From the NCBI RefSeq assembly GCF_018139145.2, contig NC_059477.1, positions 16,355,522 through 16,419,521 of the forward strand: 64,000 nt of DNA, read 5' to 3'. Below, in pieces: positions 1 to 10,000 of the stretch (within the stretch, counting starts at the first letter, position 1; each line of letters begins with the position of its first letter). Origin of the DNA: Gymnogyps californianus. Its lineage: Eukaryota > Chordata > Aves > Accipitriformes > Cathartidae. The notes under the pieces are model-generated. The model worked only from the letters and a program-made list of their open reading frames with translations. It had not been told where the DNA came from and made no database searches. The translations under genes and the position numbers were made by a program.

Positions 1-373
1 TGATATTTATTACATTTGTTTGGAATAGAGTACTTCAACCTTATTTTCCTGTACGTCTTAGAAGTCTAAGAATATATAAACTTTATGTCTCTTTCAGCAG
101 CTCACAAACTCCAAGGGAAACTAGCCAGACAGAAAAATAATAATAAAAGATTTTTATGTGCAAATGTTTTAGCATTTGAAAGCTTCCAAGTACACTATAG
201 GCTTTTTTTAAGAAATTTATCAAAGAGCTAGATAATAAAACAACCACTCGAGGTTTCCCCTCTGCTAATTTGTTGGTAGACCAACAAACTATGTTTGCAA
301 ACATACTTGCCTACAAGGAGCTATGCATGTGCTAGGTTGTTTGTCAGTGCTCCGTTCACTCAATTGTTCTTAC

Positions 374-382
374 CTTTGCCAT
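374..382 (-). pseudogene. Isolated gamma-crystallin-type exon 1 (relic)
   Basis: On the minus strand a three-codon exon reads Met-Ala-Lys and is followed at once by a consensus donor (gtaaga). Gamma-crystallin genes have exactly this layout: exon 1 codes for only three residues. The bases before the ATG (ggcaaaa) resemble those before the ATG of the fuller crystallin relic at 6955-6963 (gccaaaa). A TATA-like box lies about 55 bases upstream, the same spacing as in that copy. No exon 2 resembling a crystallin domain occurs between here and the window edge, although intron 1 of the other copy is only about 83 bases. It may be a truncated tandem copy, or a gene with an unusually long intron. The exon is so short that chance similarity is possible. 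Confidence 0.35.
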
Positions 383-433
383 TTTTGCCAGGGTTTAGCT
401 GTGAGACCTTAGCATGCAGGAGGAGTCAGCAGT

Positions 434-441
434 CCTTTATG
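434..441 (-). promoter_or_regulatory. TATA-like box of the gamma-crystallin exon 1 relic
   Basis: The minus strand reads CATAAAGG about 55 bases before the Met-Ala-Lys exon. It is followed by CTGCTGACTCC, which resembles the Maf-type elements found in lens crystallin promoters. The spacing mirrors that of the TATA box at 7019-7027. Confidence 0.3.
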
Positions 442-2039
442 TAGAATGCACAGTGCTGCATCCACAGGAATAGGATAAAAGAGAATTTTTTGCTCAGTAA
501 AGAGAATGAATGTTTTTTCCCCTCCCTATCTCCATTGTCATTCTCTAAACAAAAGGCAATAGCAGTAGTTCGTGGGGTACCAACTTTATTGTTACTGTCA
601 GTAAGAAGAGGATCAGAGTAAAGGGTAGGTCAAGCAATATTTCTGTTATTTTACTGATGGAACATGTGCAAGTGAAAGTGCTGGAAATGCTGCAGCAGAA
701 TTGTTTCATGTCACTTTATTTTTAATCTCTCTGTTTCCTGATTATATGAGACAAAGGTTTTTTAATGCATATGGATTCCCAGTGATGATACTGTAAAACA
801 GTTTTCACAGTATGCTAATAAAAACTGTCCTGATTTTCAAGAGCCTTCAGACCAGGTATTGCTGCCTGTTTCCTTTAACAGTAAGAGTATGTGTATGAAA
901 GAGTAAATGATGTAATCAAAAATGTGTGGTAATGGACATTTACATCCATCCAGGCTTCACTGCAGAAATTCCATATTAATGTAATTCTGAGTTCATAGAT
1001 AAAGAGACTAGGAGTTGAAGGATGGATACCACTTAAGGCAGAGAAGAGCCTTTTTAAATCTGTACAGCAAATGTTTCACTTGAGAGATGTACAGATTTTT
1101 GGAGCTCAGGTATGAGTCATTGAGGCAAAATGCAAGAGCATAGTAATTTCTTCAGCTGAAGAAACTTTAAGTGCAGTTGAACTTAAAAAAAAAAAATGCT
1201 GTTTAGGAAGAACATTGTGGTAAGTTTTCAGTCTGATGTGATTAATCCCAAAGATGCTCAGGACTGTGTTCATTCTGGACCTTTGTTTGATATGGTGTAG
1301 TGCAATTCTCAGTCAATCGATACATTGCAGTGGTCTTTAGAAGTCTGGGCAATAGGCAGCCTCAATGTCAGAGCTGTTTTGAATTTATTGGAAGGGCAGG
1401 CTGAAGCTGATGTACTCCGGGGCTATTTAGGTAAAGTTATTCTGCTGCTGATCATCCTTGGGTTCTAGCAGAAACTTTTTTTCTCAGTTTGTCTCATTTG
1501 AGTAATGGGAGGTAACCTGAATAAAAGTTTTGTGCTACCAGTGCTAGATCAGTCCTTTTAAGTATTTTCCATTCAGTCTAGTAATTACAAGGCCTAAGTA
1601 CAAACCAATGTTAAAATACCAAGGAAATGTTATCTATTTGAAATTAAAAAAAATAATATTCCAAGACTGTTTTTCAAAGCAAAAAGATAAACAGCACAGT
1701 TTTGAGTTATTCTTCTGGAGTTTTAAATATTTCTCTATAACTTGTTTGGTTTTTTTTTTTCCAGGGACCTTTCCTTTCTCTCTGCTGGCCTTCCTTTTCT
1801 CTCCTTCCACACCCACCTTTGAACTAACCTTTGCAAAATCCTGTCATGTGCAGTGCCACATTTTCATATTTCCTGCTCATACTGCATGGAGTAATAGTGG
1901 ATCTTTTTGTCTCACTAGCTTCTTGTTCAACCAAAATGCTACATGTTTGTGCTTTCTTGCATGTCTTTCACTATGAGTCTTGTATGGTGATTTCATGAAG
2001 CTACAAAACTTCAGGGGCAAATCTTTAGCTGGCCTATTT
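442..2039. other. Intergenic, no gene seen
   Basis: AT-rich sequence with short A and T runs. I found no exon with plausible splice sites and no clear repeat family. The 122-residue plus-strand reading frame at 1608-1976 is rich in Phe, Ser and Leu, as expected from pyrimidine-rich noncoding DNA. Confidence 0.5.
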
Positions 2040-2305
2040 TTACACAGCTCTAGTTGTGCTTCTGATGGGTGTTGTAAATGGTATCACTCCTGACAGCCTC
2101 TCTCTTGGAGGTGCTTCCTCAGCCAGGAACACAGGAACAGTGTAGCCTTTAACTCTGAAAGCAGACTGAGGGAAGAGTGTGAATTTAAGTCTAGCAGTTG
2201 CTTCTGAATACCTCCATGCTTTCTTTGGATCAAAAATAACTTCTTCCTGATGGTTAATGCTAAGCAAATTGAATTCACTTACAGGAACAACTTCTACGTG
2301 CAGGC
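2040..2305 (-). CDS. Unrecognised putative terminal coding exon
   Basis: On the minus strand an open frame of 88 codons ends in TAA. Its composition looks like real protein: mixed and charged, with segments such as EFNLLSINHQEEVIFDPKKA and FTLFPQSAFRVKGYTVPVFL, and a C-terminus ending TTPIRSTTRAV. A possible acceptor (agtacag) lies at 2306-2307, though its pyrimidine tract is poor. A second possible acceptor lies nine bases further in. If joined to the putative exon at 4868-4960, the frame is kept through a split glycine codon. I do not recognise the family and assign no function. It could be the last exon of a small gene or a decayed copy of one. Confidence 0.35.
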
Positions 2306-2534
2306 CTGTACTTGCATTTCTCAAAAAGATCTTTGACAGGCTCGGAAGTATTACACTTCTTTTTTGTTCTTTCTGTGATCATGCTTGCTTTGTGGAGCCG
2401 GCTTGTCTTTTGGGTCCCGTATGGTCCTTCATAGTTTAATACAGTGGATACTGGACTTGGTGATGAAGTTTGGAACTTGAGAGACCAGAGTAGGGGCAGT
2501 GATATATGAATTCCTTATTGTAGCTACAAATGTA

Positions 2535-2870
2535 GAGCAGCCATCCTGGGTCAGGCCGGCAGTCCAGCTAGTCAAGTAACTTGGCAGCAACTGCGACCAT
2601 GAGTAGGCACCGAGGGAAGGGTAGATATGAAGCAAATACATATGATACTTCATACAAACTTCAAGACCTCAAGTATTTTTAGCTCAAGAAGTTTCCTTGA
2701 GCAGGAAGCTACTTCTCTCTGGTTAATAACCCTCAGTGGATTTGTCTTCCAAGTACTCATCCAGCTTCTCCTTGAATTCTGCAGACTTTCCCCTCCCAGG
2801 ACCCTATGCCACAGATGGGCTGTGCACTGCAGGAAGGGCTGTGGGATGATCTTAAACTCTGGAGCCAAAA
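2535..2870 (+). repeat. Ancient CR1-like LINE fragment
   Basis: The plus strand carries a decayed form of the reptile/bird CR1-type sequence that runs 'ctgggtcagaccaatggtccatctagcccagt' in other genomes: here CATCCTGGGTCAGG and CCAGCTAGTC. Further on are remnants of its conserved tail, including a block around 2735-2790 like 'acttatccagcttctccttgaa'. It is strongly diverged, so the ends are approximate. Confidence 0.45.
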
Positions 2871-4867
2871 CATCTTGTTAGCCAAATGGTATCCATGATC
2901 TGAGCAGTCTGGTTATTTACATCTGTTCCAACTGCCCTCCACTAGTATGCTGTTATGACAGCTGCTTTTACATGGAGATTGACTGCTTTTGCACCCCAGA
3001 AAAACTCAAGCATAGGGATAATCTGAAAATAGCAGAGTGTTTGTGTAGAGAAACATACCCTGCATGCCAGCAACTGTAGTGCCTGCTACCAACCATAAAA
3101 CAAGCTACAGGAACCTAGAAGACTTGTTAGCAAAAACTTGGATGCTCTCTGTGAATTCCCAGTGCTCCTTTCCTGTAGCACCCTTGTTCTTAATGTCTGC
3201 TTGACATTCTCTGAGCATTTGCCAACAAAAGCAAGTAAAACCTCTCAGTGCTCCTTGAAAACTAGGAATTGCCACCATTCCTGTCTCAGGTGGAGAAATT
3301 TGGAGAGTTTTAGCCACCCCCAAACTCTACGACACAGCAGAGTCAAGAATCCAGACATCCTAACTATTGCTCTGATCACTGAATAGTACATTTCTGTTCA
3401 TTATTGCCTTTGACCAAAGGAATGCCAGCATGTAACCTACACATCACTACGTAGCCATATTTCTCAATTGCACAAAATGAACTAGATACTTTGTTGGAGT
3501 ATATAGGCATATGTTAATTGCTGTCTGGGGAGCTGGTCTGTTTTTTCTTTATTTTATTCTTGCTGAAGGCAAATGAAATATTTTGGTTCCCTGTTCTAAA
3601 CAGGCAAGTAGATGCTGTGCTTGAACTGCTGTGTTATTTTGCAAACCTGGGTTAGCACGCTAACCTAAGCGTGCTAACGCACATATTACTTACACTGTGC
3701 AGTTCCTAGAAATGCACAATATTAGGCATTTGTGAACAAGAGGAAACATGCTTTTTCACACCTCTGCCTTGACAGCTGAATTGTTCATGCTCCATTTCTC
3801 TCTGGCTGAAGCATGGCGTTCTTATGTACACCAGACATTTGCAGTAGCTGAACAGCCTACTTTGTGCAGTAAAGGACAGACAGGAGGGCAGAGATAGTGT
3901 CCCATGTACAAAAGAAAGGATAAGAAGAGCAAAGAATAGTTCTATTTTCCTCTCCAGTGTTGTCAGGGAAAGGCTGGTGAGGATCACTAACAGGCTATTA
4001 CTGATGGGTCATGTGAGTGTGAAATAATGGCTAAATGAGGTCTCTGACATTAGCAAGTGGAGATGTGAGTTTTAAGCAGTCTGCCTCACTGCTGTAGAAG
4101 TTGTTTGGTTTTATTCAAGGACTCCATTATCAGAATATTTACTAGGCAAAACAAAATCAAAGCCTACCATTTAAAGCCCAGATGAAATGATTTAAAATTA
4201 AATATATACTAGATAAGGTTGCAGAGTGTCCTAGTAGTTCTGTGCTCTCTGTACTGCTTTCTCCTTCCAAAAGTCTCCAGCACCTTGCTGAAGAGCAGTA
4301 GTATATTTGCCTAACTATGCCTGGGAAAAAAAAAATCTAGACTCCACTACCTAAATGAGAAGAGGTATGTTAAGATGTGAGATCCCTTAACTGTTTTGTT
4401 ATATTTTATTACGGCTTTCATTATTGCACAGAGTGCCTGCTGGCACAGGATTCAGTGATGATTAGTAGGCATATACATAATTACTTGAATGATAATTAAT
4501 GCTGCAATAGACATTTTCCAGCACAACAAGATGTTGTCCTGTTTCTAATCCACACTGGTATACTTATTTAATTCCTTTTGCATGCAAAATAGCCTGGCAA
4601 TTGAGGGATTTGGCTCAATCCCCTGCTGCAGCACATCAGTGCAGCTCTGAAGTTGGTAGAGGCAGAGCGATTGACACCAGCTAAAAATCTAGTTCATGAA
4701 GTACAGGTTCACTAAAACATGCTATATAAAGGTGGTGTGATTTCAGGATCTGGAAAAATTCTTTCTGGAGGAATCAGCTGGGATATGACTAGAAAGCTTT
4801 GCTGTACTGGTGGTAGCACGGAGCAGCTTGTTTGCATGAAGAATTTGATGCCAAATACAGTGTTCAC
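2871..4867. other. Intergenic or possible intron
   Basis: AT-rich, without a convincing exon. It would be an intron if the putative exons at 2040-2305 and 4868-4960 belong together. It holds a short perfect inverted repeat at 3651-3678. Confidence 0.4.
3651..3678. repeat. Perfect 10-bp inverted repeat with 8-base loop
   Basis: GTTAGCACGC is followed after TAACCTAA by GCGTGCTAAC, an exact reverse complement. It stands alone in AT-rich DNA with no gene attached. Confidence 0.7.
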
Positions 4868-4960
4868 CTTGTTCTGAGTTCCTCTGCATCTTTCTGTCCT
4901 TTTCCTCCTCAGTCAGTACTTCACTGGATATAACTATTAATGGGACTGACTTTTCTGTTC
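4868..4960 (-). CDS. Unrecognised putative internal coding exon
   Basis: On the minus strand an open stretch reads KSVPLIVISSEVL then TEEEKDRKMQRNSEQ and ends at a donor (CAAG|gtgaac). Acceptor choices (gtggaacag or aagtcag) lie at the right end, inside or just next to the hairpin arm at 4955-5030. The exon ends in phase 1, which fits the terminal exon at 2040-2305. No upstream exons or promoter were identified and the family is unknown. A chance open frame cannot be excluded. Confidence 0.25.
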
Positions 4961-5173
4961 CACAGTACATGATAATTTAAATAACTGTTAAAGGTCCAGC
5001 CGCATATTGTTAACCCTGGTAAGTATAGAGCTGGAATTTATTCCTAGATCAAAACCTGTAAAACTGGGGAAAACTTAGATGAAAGAATCAGACCTTACCC
5101 TACACTTACCAGGGCTAGTAATATGCAGTTGGACCTTTAACAGTTATTTAAATTATCATGTACTGTGGAACAG
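4955..5173. repeat. Large hairpin: two ~76-bp inverted arms
   Basis: The arm at 4955-5030 is repeated as its reverse complement at 5098-5173 with about eight mismatches, separated by 67 bases. Each arm starts with ctgttccacag, a splice-acceptor-like tract, and ends at CCCTGgtaagt, a consensus donor. Arm 1 therefore looks like a 53-base exon on the plus strand and arm 2 like the same exon on the minus strand. The exon-like core has stops in every frame. No target-site duplication is visible. It could be a foldback element or a local inverted duplication. Confidence 0.85.
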
Positions 5174-5323
5174 ATGGATAACTGTCAATATTCTTTAAAG
5201 TATTCCCCCTCTCCCCCTAAAATGTGAGAGAAATCAGATTTCCCTCTGGACTGCACAACTTTAATTTGTTTGTAGTACTGCAGGAAGATTCGTTTGAACA
5301 AGGATTTTGGAATGCATTCACTG

Positions 5324-5329
5324 TTTATT
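5324..5329 (-). terminator. Poly(A) signal of the gamma-crystallin pseudogene
   Basis: AATAAA on the minus strand lies 18 bases past the crystallin stop codon. Gamma-crystallin genes are known for very short 3' untranslated regions, so this is the expected place. Confidence 0.6.
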
Positions 5330-5347
5330 TAGCGTGGGAGCAATAAC

Positions 5348-5623
5348 TCAGTGCAAGTCAGCCAGCCTCTGCAAAGAGACAATTTTGGCATTTACTGCAC
5401 CCCAGTCAAAGAATCTTCTGTATTCCCTGGGTTTCAGTAAATACTGTTGGCCCCTGAAGTTGGGCATTTCATACAAGATCCAAGAGTCACCTAAAACATT
5501 GAGGGAGCCGATCTCAGGGAGATGGATGTAACCTGGGACTGATGGGCAATCATCAGCGAGCTCCAACATTTGGCCTTGGAGCTCCTCTTTTTCATAGAGC
5601 TGAATCTTGTGAGAAACAGAATT
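5348..5623 (-). pseudogene. Gamma-crystallin pseudogene exon 3 (domain 2)
   Basis: It reads SHKIQLYEKEELQGQM, later SLNVLGDSWILYEMPNFRGQ and REYRRFFDWGAVNAKI, ending LADLH and TGA. These match Greek-key motifs 3 and 4, including the LYE, GSW-LYE and YRR-DWGA signatures. The frame has no stops, but the splice acceptor is lost (GG at 5624-5625). Confidence 0.9.
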
Positions 5624-6628
5624 CCGCAGTGGGAAACACAGCAAAAATGTAGGAAAGACAGAAATTTAACTGATTCTGATATTACTGAACAAGACAGACA
5701 TACAGAAAAAGGCAACTTTCCCAGCTACTATGTGCATTTCTGAGAAATTGTGTTCTATTCTGGAGATGGGATTGCGAAGAGATTCACTCTTTTGAAGCTA
5801 ATAGAGGAGGTTTAATTCTTACTCACATGGAGGAGTTCAGGTGTGCCAGCAAATGGGTATGATCACATGTGTGGTAGGAAGTAAATGAAGGATGCTTTAT
5901 GATTTGAAGAAATGGGATTTATAAGGACTCTATATTGTGACAATAGGAGAAAATGTATTCATGTGACTGAGATGACCTGTGGCACTTGTGACCAGGCATG
6001 AATAATGTGGCCTTTTCAGAATTATGCTACTAAAAGACATTTACCGTGTTACTCCATATGCTCCCATTGTACACTGGTTGTGCAGGCAATTGTCATGTGG
6101 CAAACTGCTGAGCTATGTGAAGCACAGGCACGTGGAGTGTTCCTACTGCTATGGCTTATGCTGTATCTTACTAACCAGAGAAGTACTTTAGCAAGTATTA
6201 ATTCTCTGCCTGATTTTAACCAACACAGCTTTTATGTTAGGGAAGCCATACCCATTGCAAATCTGATTTAACATGTTCTTGTGTCATTGACTCATAACAT
6301 AGTATGGTTATGAGCAAGTTGCATACATCAGCCCACAGCAGAACTTTTATCAGCTGGCCCTGCTAGCCCTTCCGTGGGCAATGTAAAAACATTCTCTACC
6401 TAGAAGTAGTCACTCAGCTTTCTTTTAGCATCTCCAAGTTATGAACAGGCCCTGGAAATAGCACTGATATTAAACAGATTATTTCCTTCATCTCCAGTGA
6501 AACTTTGCATTGCCTTACTGAACTTTGCCTGTCTCTTGAGTTACTTGAAAAGACTGTATAACTATATTCTTAAAGGACAAACTGTACCCAGTTTCTTAAA
6601 CTGTGATACACTGCCAAACAGAACGCAC

Positions 6629-6871
6629 TTGTAGAATTACGTGGCAAGACCTGATGGAGTCACAGAGACTGAACCACTTCTGGAAGTCAGGATAGTCTCC
6701 CCTTTTTAAAAGTAGTGGTGTCCTGAGTAATTGGGGTTCTTGTAAATCATCCAGCTGCCTTTTTCCACCTGGACGGAATTGCATTGTTTCATATAGGACC
6801 ATAGGTCAAGGTGGCCACTGCTACATTCACAGCAGTGGCCCCAGAAGCTCTTGTCTTCATAAAAAAATGAT
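6629..6871 (-). pseudogene. Gamma-crystallin pseudogene exon 2 (domain 1)
   Basis: Across frames it codes for a crystallin domain 1. Recognisable segments are FYED, ECSSGH, QCNSVQ, GSWMIYKNPNYSGHHYF and, after the second frame break, RGDYPDFQKWFSLCDSIRSC. The +1 and -1 indels cancel, so the exon keeps 243 bases, but a stop appears straight after the first. The donor is gtgcgt. The acceptor is AA at 6872-6873. Confidence 0.85.
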
Positions 6872-6954
6872 TTGCAATATCAACATTTGCAAAGACTCAT
6901 AGTCCATCGCAATGTCTGTGTCAGAGCAGAGGACTGGCATACTGGTACACTTAC

Positions 6955-6963
6955 CTTTCCCAT
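6955..6963 (-). pseudogene. Gamma-crystallin pseudogene exon 1 (Met-Gly-Lys)
   Basis: ATGGGAAAG is followed by the consensus donor gtaagt. A three-residue first exon is diagnostic of the gamma-crystallin family. Confidence 0.8.
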
Positions 6964-7018
6964 TTTTGGCAGTTTGCTGAGGTGAAAGCTGAGAGCTGTG
7001 AGCAAACACCATGGTTGC

Positions 7019-7027
7019 TTTTATATA
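7019..7027 (-). promoter_or_regulatory. TATA box of the gamma-crystallin pseudogene
   Basis: The minus strand reads TATATAAAAGC about 56 bases before the ATG. The core promoter is therefore preserved although the coding part is broken. Confidence 0.7.
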
Positions 7028-7030
7028 CCA

Positions 7031-10000
7031 TAGTCCTAATGCTGCATCCGCAAAAAGTAACACAAAAGGGCCCATTCTAAGCTGTGGGGAGATCTCATGT
7101 TTTGTCTTTATTGTAGTTATGGCATTTATTGCATTTACCATGTGGGACTCTTCTTAGTTTTGGGCTGCGTTTGCTGATGCTATGTGCAAGTGAATTGTTG
7201 TGTGACTGTGGAGTGGACTACACTTTCAGCTGGTATCAACTGTTTCATGTGGTACACCTGACCCAATGGGGGATGCGTGTATAAGAATGGTTCTTTACAG
7301 AACCTCCTTTGCCTGAAAGCTGTTGAACTCAGCGGATCTGAGCCATTTCTGGTGTAGGGTCTGTTCCTCTCCTTCCCGACTCTGTGTCAATTACCTCTTG
7401 CCTAAGTTTGTCCCATGGTAATCTTTCCTTTTGTGAGAGCAGATGAACTTTGCTTCAATTTCAATTCTTTGTCACCCGCTTTATCCTGGAAACAGGAAAA
7501 GTCTCCATCTCACATGGTGTTGTTAGCTTTTGCCTACTAATCCCTTCTATTGTGTACAGATTTTAACACAGACGTGTTAGGAGGAAATAGTGATTACAAG
7601 TTTCAGTCCTTTCCTTGTGTGTGGTTAACTGCTGCATCCCAGAAGACTAAAAAGATTGAAATCAAATGGTTCTTATTAGATGTTTATCAGTGTATCTGAA
7701 TTACTGGCTAACATTCTAAATCAGTTTGGGTCAGTTGGTTCAATTTTTTCCCTTTGAAAGTCTGTTTGAAAAATTCAAAGAGAGCAAGTTGCATTAAACT
7801 CAAGTTGCTCTCTATCTGGAACCAGGAAGGATTGTTGTTTAATGCTAAAGCAGAGTGCTTTAACAGTAAAGCACAGCTAGTAGGTTACAGAAAACTCTAT
7901 TCCTCTGTTTCGGAACTTTTCCTCTGTTTTTTTTTTTTGTTTGGTGCAGGGCTGGAACAAACCTTGACTTGTTCTATTCTGATTATAATTTTCTTGCACC
8001 TAAACCTTAGACTCTTAAAAACAAACTGCTTCATGGAACATGCAAAGCTGGTTTTACAAATGTCTTATATCACCAGTAGGTGAGGCTTCAGATCAAAAGA
8101 AACTACTGCACTCCAAAAACAGATTTATAATCTTATGTATTTGGGGAAGCTCATTCAAGCATGTAAAGACCTTGTCAACATGATTCATCAGTTAACTTGG
8201 CATGCAGATGAACACTTTTGTAGATCTAATTTATTTAAAAGAGCTCTATTTGCAATTACATAGTCTCCACCTCCAGTGGAACCAATGAGTGTTTGTGGCT
8301 GTAAGGAGGGAGAGCAGGGCAAGGTTTGGGAGACTTAGTGGAGCGCAGCTTTGCTTACAAGGGTTCAGGCCAAAGAAAAGGGCTTTTAGTGCTGTAGCAA
8401 GAAAGGAAAGAGAAAGACAAGAGTGTCTTCTGGGGAAATGGATAGGGGGAATATGAAACCTCCGCCTTCACATCCTTCCATCACAAACCACTTCACTGAT
8501 GTTGTTTTTAACTGTATCCTTATTAAATGACAGGGGGTAATGTGCACTCACCATTTCCAAACAGGTTAGATACCTTCCTGTCCTCTTTAGTATATTCAGC
8601 CCTATTCTTCTGAGCTTTCTCGGTTACATCAGACCACCTGCCTTCATCCTGTTGGATTTCCTTGTCATGATGTTTGCTTGGCTGTTGTACTTAACTTGCT
8701 GTATTGTTGCTATTACAGTAAGTACACTGTTCAGCGCTTGATTTTTGTCTGCTGGCTGGCTGGGTTGCCGACCTGGACTCAATGGAACTGGCAACAGGCA
8801 GTGTGAGTATGCAAGAAATACTTAATACAGAAAGTTAGTGCAAAGCTGTCACAGTGCTTTAATGTCACATCTGACTCTATTTCAAAGTGTAATCCCTTGT
8901 GTATAGAATCATTTAGGTTGGAAAAGAGCCTTAAGATCGAGTCCAACCATATGGCAAACTGGTGGGTAGGTCTTTGGGATGATGACTGATGTCGAGAAAT
9001 AGTTATTGCTGCATGAATTGCACATGAGTTCTTTGAACAATGGGTGTTAATGCAAGTCCCCATAAAAGGCCATGCAGTTTAGCCCTGGATGTCTTTGGCA
9101 ACCACACCACATACTTGCTTCACATATATGAACTATGTGTTTAGCACTGGCAGTGGGAATACCTGTGTGCAAGTACCTGGCAGATCACTTCCGTAACAGC
9201 ACCTGATCTGGTGACAGTCTGTGCAGAATTTGGCAGTTGGTGTTCTCTCTGACTCTGCTGTGCTGGAAACAAACTCCTTTTTGGAGCCAGTCTGGGCTAG
9301 TTCCTGTTTTGAGCACCTCTAACCATCCTTAGATATAGAAAATGCAGCAGAGATGCTTGATCTTTCAACCATGACTCCCCTCATGGAGCCAGCATCCTTT
9401 ACATTGTTTTAGAGAGATTGAGTAAAACTGAATTTCTCATTGCTTTGACTCTGGTATTTGCTCTTGCTGCTGGCTGCCTCTTGAAGATACATAGTCCTAT
9501 GCACTTAATACATTAGATTCCATCCTGACAAAATTGATTCTTTTCAGAACACATTGGTTATATTTTTGTCCTACAGATAAACCAATCTCTTGCACAAAAC
9601 AGGTATTTTGCCATTCCAAGATGGATGCTAGATGTTTCCACCTGACATTTGACTAGGAAAAAGCTCTTCACCAAAATGAGTGAGAATTTCCAGGAATAGC
9701 TAGAGAATCAGTATTGACATGTCAAGTCAGGATTACTGTAGCAGAAATGAGGGGGAAATTGGGGCTTGCTTGCATGGGCAGTGCTCTAGTAACTCTGGCT
9801 ACGGTCTAAAGACTCTGACTCACAAGCTTATGTGGGGCAATTTAAGAAGTTAGCACCTCTGGTCCGCCAGGCAGTATGTCTGTGCCTCAGCTGCTGTGTT
9901 GTTCACAGCCACGAGTATTAGCCGAAACCATCTGATTTCAGTGTCATAAACTAGGCTGTGAATTGCAGCACCAAGTTGCCACCATGAGTTCTGCTACTGG

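Larger units (their letters stand above)
5348..6963 (-). pseudogene. Gamma-crystallin (CRYGA-F type) pseudogene
   Basis: Gamma-crystallins are soluble lens proteins made of two domains and four Greek-key motifs. This copy keeps the family's three-exon layout. Exon 1 codes for Met-Gly-Lys (6955-6963). Exon 2 codes for domain 1 (6629-6871, 243 bases, the length I recall for mammalian genes). Exon 3 codes for domain 2 (5348-5623). It also keeps a TATA box and a close poly(A) signal. It is broken in at least four places. The exon 2 acceptor reads GCAA instead of GCAG. One extra T in a run of seven T near 6862-6868 shifts the frame and meets TGA at once. One T is missing at about 6708-6711. The exon 3 acceptor reads GCGG after a good pyrimidine tract. 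Domain 2 stays open to its stop, so the loss looks fairly recent. It lies beside C2orf80, the position of the CRYGA-D cluster in human. I recall that birds are described as lacking gamma A-F crystallins, which agrees. Confidence 0.85.
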
